Shown in pieces: positions 57,875-64,000 of a stretch of 64,000 nt of DNA. The notes beneath the pieces were generated by a model, which searched no databases, was not told the origin of the DNA, and saw nothing but the letters and a program-made list of their open reading frames with translations. Position 1 is the stretch's first letter. The number at the start of each line of letters is the position of its first letter. The DNA comes from Callipepla californica brunnescens (Eukaryota > Chordata > Aves > Galliformes > Odontophoridae): positions 13,294,501 through 13,358,500 of the forward strand of contig JALIRH010000014.1 of NCBI GenBank assembly GCA_023055505.1, read 5' to 3'. The position numbers were made by a program, and so were the translations under genes.

Positions 57875-58598
57875 CTAGGAGGTGCAGGGGGCCCCCGAAG
57901 GTATCCCCCCCGCCTTCAGCCTCAGGCTCCCGCTCCAGCCCCGCGGACACAGGTTGAAGCTGTGGATGCCCGGGCTTTTGGTCCCCGAATCTTCGGAGTC
58001 GATGGAGACGTCCGAGTCCGTCGGGGACCGGGAGCTGTAGCGCTTGGCCGGGGAGCGTGCGCCCACCACCGGCGATGGCAGAGGGCTTTTTGGGGTGGGG
58101 GACGGCCCGGCCGGGCTGGGTGGCAGCAGGAGCCGGCGGCCCTCTGCCCAGGTGGCTCGGGACACCCCGGGGGAAGCACAGTTCCCCTCCGTTAGGGGCG
58201 GTTTGTGCGACGGGGAGGGGCTGCCGGGCGCAGCCAGCACGCTGCGGGCACGCTGCGGGGCCGCGGCTTTGCATCCCTGCGGCAAACCGGGGGGACCCAC
58301 GGGAGGGGGGGGAGAAGGGTCGGGAGCCGTCCGGCCCCAGGGGTTTAGGAGAGGAGCTCTTCCTGCGGGCTGCGTTGATGATGTTCCTGGCGAGCCGCGC
58401 TTGCATCTGGCGGCTGGCGAGGGGCTCGGTGTCCTGCCGCTGCGGGGACAGAGAGCGCTCGCTCCACGGAGGGGAGCGGGGCGGCCCCTGCTCCAGCTCG
58501 GGCACCGAGGGAGGGCTGGCCCAGCCGTCCTGGCTGCCCTGGTGCCGTGCCAGCCGTGGGGTCCAGGTGGGTGAGGCGGGGAGGGACGGCCGCCTTTC
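57875..58598 (-). CDS. SYNPO: SYNPO C-terminal exon of the long isoform, with an apparent 1-bp frameshift
   Basis: Encodes the C-terminus specific to the long (podocyte-type) synaptopodin. The acceptor CCCCGCAG precedes GAA-AGG-CGG (ERRPSLPASPTWTPRLAR), which joins in frame to the large exon. The first part continues through QMQARLARNIINAARRKSSSPK to RPFSPP. After that the conserved reading continues only in another frame: PPVGPPGLPQGCK, then SPTDSDVSIDSEDSGTKSPGI and CPRGWSGSLRLK, ending at TAG 57877-57875. The switch falls on a run of eight C (minus strand, complement near 58305-58312); seven would keep the frame. The exon is 724 bp where a multiple of three (723) is expected. The uncorrected frame stays open to 57471. 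A homopolymer sequencing error is the simplest reading, and a real indel cannot be excluded. Confidence 0.88.
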
Positions 58599-60011
58599 CT
58601 GCGGGGACAGAGAGCGAGTTAGTGTGGTGTCCCACGATGGCATTGCTTGGAGAGCCGGCAGTGGTGGTGGGGAGAGGGGCGAGAGGGGAGCAACTCCGGT
58701 GTTCCCTCCCGTGGGGCTTTTTTTGGAGACAGAAGTGACGTTCCGTCGGTGTGGGCACATGGGGGCATCTCTGCCCTGCGGTGCTGCTGCTGCCCTCGTG
58801 TATGGGGGCATTACTGACCCACAGAGGGCTGGCCGAGCCACAACCCATCACTCTTACCCCAAATGTAGACACAGAATGGCTTGGCTTGGAAGGGACCTTA
58901 AAGATCGTCTGGTTCCATGTGTAATCCCGGGTGTCACTATGTGCTGATGCACTGGAGCCCCTGGTGCTGAGCTTTGCCGCCCCGCAGCTCCTCCTGAGCC
59001 GGCAGGAAAGAGGAGAGACAGGTTTGACAGTGCACGTGAGTGTATTGGGAGAGAAGAGGGATGGAAAAAATGCAGGAGAAATAAAAGCACAGTCAAAAGG
59101 CAACTTGCTAACGCAGAGAGCAGCAGGAGCCCGTGGTACCCCCTGTCCCCAGTGGGCACCTTCCTGCCCCAACCCCGTCCCCTTGCTGTGCAGGATGGTG
59201 TGTCCCTAGAGCTGTCAGGCCCTGGAGTTGCCTCCCCATCTCCTGGCTGTGCCAGCCCTGCTAACAGCCCGCTCTGGCACCAAGCTGCCCAGCTGTAACA
59301 GCTTTTGTCACCCGGCTGCTGCCAGGCTGGATCTGGGCAGAGCAGCTGAGTGCCTGGCACAGCACAGCAGCATCAGTCTGAGCAATGCATCACCTCCCCG
59401 GAGCAGGAGGGAGATGAGGGAGCACCGGGAGGAATAGGGACCACAGTGTGCCCCCACTGCCACCCCATGGTGGGGAGGAGGCTTCTCTCCGTGGTGTGGG
59501 AGCAAACAGAGACAGATCCCAAAGGAGCAGCAGAGGAGACAGGAGCAGGCACAGTGCGGTGGGAGGGAGGCACGTCCCTTTGGCCACGCTTTGGTACGGA
59601 GAGCTGGAAGTGCAGAAGGCGAGAAAAGGACCGAGGGAGAGCCACAGTGCTCCGTAAAGTTTCCAGGCAAGAGAAGAGAGAAAGCAGCGGAGGTGCTGCG
59701 GGCCGGCCGTGCTCCTGTCCATGCTCTTTGCTTTGCAGACTCAGCCCCGTTCAGCACACACAGCCCCCATTGCCCCAGGGGGGCTCAGCACCGTGTCCTC
59801 ACCCCATAGCACCGCCCTAGGGTTGGGCTCCGGGAGCCTCTGCGCTACTTCATTTTGTCTCTCAATTATTTTTTTTGTCCCCCTTTTAAAGGTCGGTTTG
59901 GCTTTTTGCACCCAACCCTGAGCAGTGCTCGAGGGTTTGGCCAGCCGGAGGGGGAGCCCAACATCTGCCCGCGTTCACTCTCTACTTGTAGTAAAAAGAA
60001 GGCTTCCACAC
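58599..60011 (-). other. SYNPO: SYNPO intron between large and C-terminal exons
   Basis: A 1.4 kb intron in the long isoform. Its first 30 bases are coding in the short isoform. It holds one CR1 remnant (58870-58920) and nothing else recognised. Confidence 0.65.
58870..58920 (-). mobile_element. CR1 3' end remnant, minus orientation
   Basis: The plus strand reads acagaatggcttggcttgga, then agggaccttaaagatcgtct, the complement of the CR1 3' terminus. Only about 50 bases are recognisable. Confidence 0.8.
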
Positions 60012-62404
60012 CTGCGGCTCGATCCCCGCGTTCCTGGTGGAGTAGGAGGGTCGAGGTGCCTGGAAGCCGGCCTTGGCTCGAGGGGAGCGCCCGTGGCACG
60101 GTGATGCCAGCAGCAGCTCTGCACCACCACCACCTCCAGCACCGTGAGTCATGGGCAGAGCCCCGGAGGCAGCAGGGAAAGGGCTGGAAGCGGCTCCGTG
60201 TGCGGTGGGAGGTTGCCAAATGGGGGATGGAGGCAGTGGGGAGGTGGGGCAGGAGGTGTGCTGTGGGTAGGGATAGGCGCTGGGGGGTGAGGGTCTGGGT
60301 GGTGGCATGGACCTCACTGGAGATTTGGATGGGGAGAGGATGAAGAGCGAAGGCTGGAGCTGGTAGGGCTGGTGCTTGGAGAGCTCCACCTCGTTCTCCG
60401 TTGGGTTGTTGCTGTAGAGAGAGGCAGGAGGGGTTTTGGAGGGTTGGGAGGGGCTCCTGGTGGGGTGTCTGGAGACCATGGGAGACAGGCAAGCGTTGGC
60501 ATCGTACTTCCAGGAGGGAGGCAGTGACATGGTGGGAGATGGGGAGCGCAGCAGCTCGGGCTGGGAGGGAGCCTCGATGATGAACTTCTCCATGCGGGAC
60601 TGCCGGCGGGCAAAGAGCTCGGCCCCCTTCCCCCTGGCCTCGCTCAGGTTGTGGCTGGGCTGTGGCTTTGGCTTCGGCCGCACCGTGGGGGACTTGAGGC
60701 AGGAGGACCACGCTGGGGCATCGTCGGGCACCGGGAGGGGCTGCGCAGCCCTGGATGTGCTGGTGGGGACAAAATTGGCAGCTTCTGCTCCTAAAGCAAA
60801 GGGCTCGTCCTCAGCACCGGGCTCCCCATGCTCCTTCTGCTTCTTCCTGATGTCCGCGCTCTGCACCAAATCCAGCAGGTCGGGGTTGGGGCCCAGCTTG
60901 GGCTTCTCTACGAAGGTGAACATGGACTTCTTGTGGCCCCTGCGTGCCGCTGACTCTTCCAGGATGCCCGTTTTGGGCAAGGGGACCACTGCTGCCAGCC
61001 CATAGCCGGGGCCCAGCAATGCCTTCTGCTCCCCAGGGGGGTACAGGGCCGAGTAGGCAGGGGGTGAGCGGACCCTGCTGAGCGGGGGTGGGCTGCCCAG
61101 CATCTCTGCATAGGTGGGTGGTGGGTGCTCGGTGCCGGGGGGTCGCTCCTGGGGCTGGCTCAGGACACCAGGGGGTGTCTGGGTGCCGAATGGCCGTGCT
61201 GTACGGTTCTTCACCGGCTTGGGCTTGGCCAGGGTGAGGTGGACCTCGTAGTACTGCCTGCCCTGAGCCCCGCTCTGCGCCTGCGTGGTTGGGGGGGCTG
61301 CCCCAGGGGGCGTGCTGGATGCCACTGTGGGTATATTGGACGTCACCACGGGTGCGTTGGGTGTCAGCATGGGAGGACTTGCTGTCCCCATGGATGCGTT
61401 GGCCATTCCCATGGGTGCATCGGCCATCCCCATCGGTATGCTGGCTGTCCCCATGGGCACACTGGTTGTCACTGTATGCGTGCTTGCTGTCCCCATGGGC
61501 ACACTGGTTGTCACTGTATGCATGCTGGCTGTCCCAATGGGCATGCTGGCTGTCCCAGTGGGCATGCTGGCTGTCACTATGGGTGAGCTAGCTGTTCCTG
61601 TGGTTACGTTGGCTGACACTATGGGCACGCTGGCTGTCCCTGTGGCTGTGTTGGCCATTGCCATACCAGTAGGTATGCTGGCTGTCAGCATGGGTGCACT
61701 GGCTCTCACCACAGGTGTACTAGCTGCCTCTATGGGCGTGCCAGCTCTCCTCATGGTCATGGTGGCTGTCACCACGGGCATGGTGGCTGTCCCCGTGGGT
61801 GTGCTGTCTGTCCCCAGAGGTGTGCCAGCTGTCCCCACGGTCATGCTGGCTGTCCCTAAGGATGTGCTGACTGCACCTGTGGATGCATTGGCTGACACCA
61901 CGGGCACACTGGGCACATCACCATTCTTCTGCTCAGGAATGCACGCGCTCTCCAGTGGAGCAGGAGTGGCCACTCTTGTCCCCGAGCTGTCCTGCATCCC
62001 CGGAACCCCTCCCACTTCTCTCTCCACCTTCTCCTTGTGCACACCATTGGCAGCAGCCAATGCCATGTTCTCCTTCAGGTAGATGCTCAACGGGACTTGC
62101 TGAGCCTCAGTAGGGGACTCCCGGCGAGGTGCCACGTCCTCCTGCTCCCTGGGTGCTCCCCGGGTGCCATGCCCCTCGCCCTCCTCCATGTCTCCTCGCT
62201 GTGTCCCCAGGCTCAGTGGCAGTCCCGTGCCATGCCCTGTGCTGGTCCCGGTGAGCCCGTCGACACGTTGCCTGCGGCGGTGGAAGAGCAGCACACCTTT
62301 GGAGCTGGGGCCTGGTGCTGTGGTGAGCTGAGCCACAATCCTGCGGCTCCGAGCCTTAGCCTCCTTCAGCTCCTTCTCGGAGAGGCTGGAGCTGCGGGAG
62401 AGAC
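59982..62404 (-). CDS. SYNPO: SYNPO large central exon (synaptopodin)
   Basis: Synaptopodin is a proline-rich actin- and alpha-actinin-binding protein of podocyte foot processes and dendritic spine apparatus. The exon begins after CACCCAG at 62404 with GLSRSSSLSEKELKEAKARSRR, the block shared with the synaptopodin-2 family (including KGVLLFHRRRQRV). Later conserved blocks: VPLSIYLKENMALAAANG, YYEVHLTLAKPKPVKNRTARPFG, the WW-binding PPTY and PPAY motifs near 61115 and 61065, KTGILEESAARRGHKKSMFTFVEKP, PNPDLLDLVQ, KGAELFARRQSRMEKFIIE, PSPTMSLPPSWKY and PRPSYSTRNAGIEPQ. For the long form the donor is after 60012 (CAG before GTGTGG). Without splicing the frame reads VWKPSFYYK to TAG 59984-59982, the short-form end. 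An internal Met at 62189 (MEEGEG) may match the mammalian short start. A Thr/Ala/Met repeat region fills 61311-61905. Confidence 0.95.
61311..61905 (-). repeat. SYNPO: Degenerate ~30-bp coding repeat in SYNPO
   Basis: About 0.6 kb of imperfect tandem units of 15 and 30 bp, seen on plus as repeated GGGCAYRCTGGCTGTCMC-like blocks. Translated on minus it gives roughly 5/10-residue units of the type T-A-S-M-P-T/I-G, rich in Thr, Ala, Ser, Met, Val and Pro with almost no charge. The best preserved copies lie at about 61440-61600, where a 48-bp segment is duplicated almost exactly (TSVPMGTAS with HTVT). The reading frame is kept throughout. Confidence 0.9.
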
Positions 62405-63873
62405 CTGGGTGGGGAGAGAGGAGTGGGGGGTTAGCAGGGCTCAGCCCCTCCTTGGTGTGCCCCCAGCACCCCGAACCGAAGGATGCCTCCCCTCCAGCCC
62501 ATCCTTGTTGCACTGCCCAATGCTGCACAGACTTATTCCTGCTGGGAGTAACTCTTGAAACCCAGAAGGCAGCCACCATGGGGCAGAGGTGACCCTTCAT
62601 CCCACCCAGCAGGGCAGATGGGAGCGTCCCTGCGTCTCACTCTGCAGGACAGTTTATCTCTCCGGGCTCTGCGCACTGATCCCAGTGACCGTATGGGAAA
62701 GGAATTTCTCCAAAGGCTTCAGGAGGTTTCAGGTTGCAGCTCACAGGATTTCAAACACACGTGGGGCAGGGAAGGCGTCCCACTCCCCAAATCATGACGC
62801 ACAGCCCCACAAATGCAGGAGAGCGAACCCGACCCTACCTCTTCGCCATAGGACCGGTGTGTATGTACCCAGCACGTATGTGCGCAGTGACACGAGATGG
62901 CAGCAGCCGACAGGAGCTGGGCAGGATCCTGACCCGACATGCAGCAACGCGCCAGCCCCATTCCTTTTGAGCCTATAAAAGTGCTCGAAGCAGCCGTGCT
63001 CCTGCTAACCCCGCTGAAAGCCCTCTGAGCGCCGCCGGGCTCCTCCAGCCCTGGCCAAAAGGTCAGGGCCAAAGCCCTTCCCAAACGCCGAGAGGATGTG
63101 GAGCTGCCGGGAACGCATTTTCTTGGGGTGAGCCATTTCCTATGAGCGTGCCCTGAAACGCCCATGGCCACCGGGAAGGGCAGTGCCCCCAAACAGCCCC
63201 CAGGCCCCTTTTTCAGTATGGGGTCCATGCACTGCACCCAGGAACGAGGGCCCCATCCACCCCCGGGCAGAGGTGGGTGGCCGATCCCAGCTCCTCTGGG
63301 CGCAGGCAGCGTCCACTCCCCTTCCCTTCATGTGTTTTTCATTTTCTTGCCTTCTGTGCTGCTTGGGAGCCTTCCAGGATATTTTAAGCAGTGGTTCAGC
63401 CTACCAGCGAAGGAAGGGATGAATGACTAAGCCAAATCCTTCCAGAGAGCTCGTGGTGCAGCGAGAGGGCTGCTGCGAGCTGGGCATCCCCTCCCCATCA
63501 CCCTCCATCCCATGCACCCATCTCTCGTAGCCACATCTGTACGGAAGTCTGCAGCCATCTGAACCCTCGGCTGGCACGGAGGAACCAACCCGAGAAGAGG
63601 AGGACGGACAGACCAACCTTTAGGGCAGCCCAGCAGTGGGATTTAGCCGTGCCAAGAGAAGAAAAGGAGCAGAAACACCCTAGCAAACCATCGTGGAAGC
63701 GATGAGCCCATCCTCAGCGGGCGTCCCAGCTCTCCCCGGCCGCAGCCGGCATTGTTGAACGCGGCACTTCTATTTGCTTTGGCGGCGGCACAGAGCGGGG
63801 AAGCGGCTTCCTGCGGCCGGGCTGCTTGGAGGGCGGCCAGCCCCGCGGCTCCCGCTCCGCCGCTCGCCCTCAC
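62405..63873 (-). other. SYNPO: SYNPO 5' intron
   Basis: A 1.47 kb intron between the candidate first coding exon and the large exon, GT-AG. I see no coding exon or repeat in it. The right-hand end is CpG-rich. Confidence 0.55.
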
Positions 63874-63955
63874 CGTGTTTCTGGGGCCGGGGAGCTGTTG
63901 GGAAACAAGCCTCAGGCTCCAGATGTCTGCGCATTTCACGCTCCGAACCGAGCAT
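63874..63955 (-). CDS. SYNPO: SYNPO candidate first coding exon (partial at window edge possible)
   Basis: The frame MLGSEREMRRHL...PRPQKH ends one base into a codon at a strong donor (ACG before GTGAGG). The large exon starts with the two bases that complete glycine, so the phases fit. The join PRPQKH-G-LSRSSSLSEKELKEA aligns with the long mammalian synaptopodin, which reads ...RVAQKPALGRSTSLTEKDLKEA. The upstream frame stays open to the window edge at 64000, so the true start could lie outside the window. The ATG at 63955 begins MLG, like the human long form, but an acceptor-like CTTCCTAG lies just upstream of it. Confidence 0.72.
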
Positions 63956-64000
63956 CCTTGGAGGCCGCGGCCGCCTAGGAAGCAGAGCTCTCAGCAGAGC

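Noticed and set aside
57471..58841. A 456-codon uninterrupted minus-strand frame as a separate gene
   Set aside because: Its middle is the SYNPO C-terminal exon; the beginning is intron and the end is the wrong frame after the C8 run. It is an artefact of the frameshift plus GC-rich composition.
61285..62082. A 265-codon plus-strand frame with Met/Val/Ala repeats
   Set aside because: It is the antisense shadow of the SYNPO coding minisatellite; no start context, splice sites or family support.

Overview
The window is vertebrate nuclear DNA with interrupted genes, and it looks like a galliform bird (chicken or a close relative). Three things point that way: compact introns (many of 75-120 bp), CR1 LINE 3' ends as the only interspersed repeats I can recognise, and conceptual proteins that read as avian orthologues of well-known vertebrate genes. 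Gene content and order match human 5q33.1 read backwards: ANXA6, TNIP1, GPX3, SMIM3, DCTN4, RBM22, MYOZ3, SYNPO. Every exon boundary given here comes from splice consensus, phase continuity and remembered family sequence; no database search was run.

Layout. 1-10,280: ANXA6 (+), complete CDS in 25 exons; its first noncoding exon lies upstream of the window. 10,290-15,240: intergenic, with three CR1 copies. 15,240-23,730: TNIP1 (+), with a GC-rich promoter and noncoding exon 1, then 16 coding exons. 23,880-25,610: GPX3 (-), tail to tail with TNIP1; it has an in-frame TGA selenocysteine codon and a convincing SECIS element. 25,610-28,680: intergenic, no gene recognised. 28,683-30,250: SMIM3 (-), one coding exon, divergent from DCTN4 across a GC-rich region. 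31,098-42,470: DCTN4 (+), 13 exons. 42,630-49,740: RBM22 (+), 11 exons, with a palindromic ETS-CRE-ETS promoter element. 49,750-50,930: intergenic or 3'UTR. 50,934-55,607: MYOZ3 (-), six coding exons. 56,741-63,955: SYNPO (-), a candidate first coding exon, a large central exon and a C-terminal exon that carries an apparent 1-bp frameshift in a homopolymer.

The genes are not an operon and do not share one pathway. Loosely, TNIP1 restrains NF-kappaB and has a consensus kappaB site at its own promoter; GPX3 is a secreted peroxidase; ANXA6 is a calcium-dependent membrane binder; DCTN4 is a dynactin subunit; RBM22 is a spliceosome core factor; MYOZ3 and SYNPO are actin/alpha-actinin-associated proteins of muscle Z-discs and of podocytes or dendritic spines.

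I found no wholly new system. The observations most worth checking are the GPX3 recoding module, the SYNPO frameshift, a degenerate Thr/Ala/Met-rich repeat domain in SYNPO that I do not recall in mammals, a GC-AG intron and a NAGNAG acceptor in TNIP1, the 18-bp ANXA6 microexon, and the RBM22 promoter palindrome.
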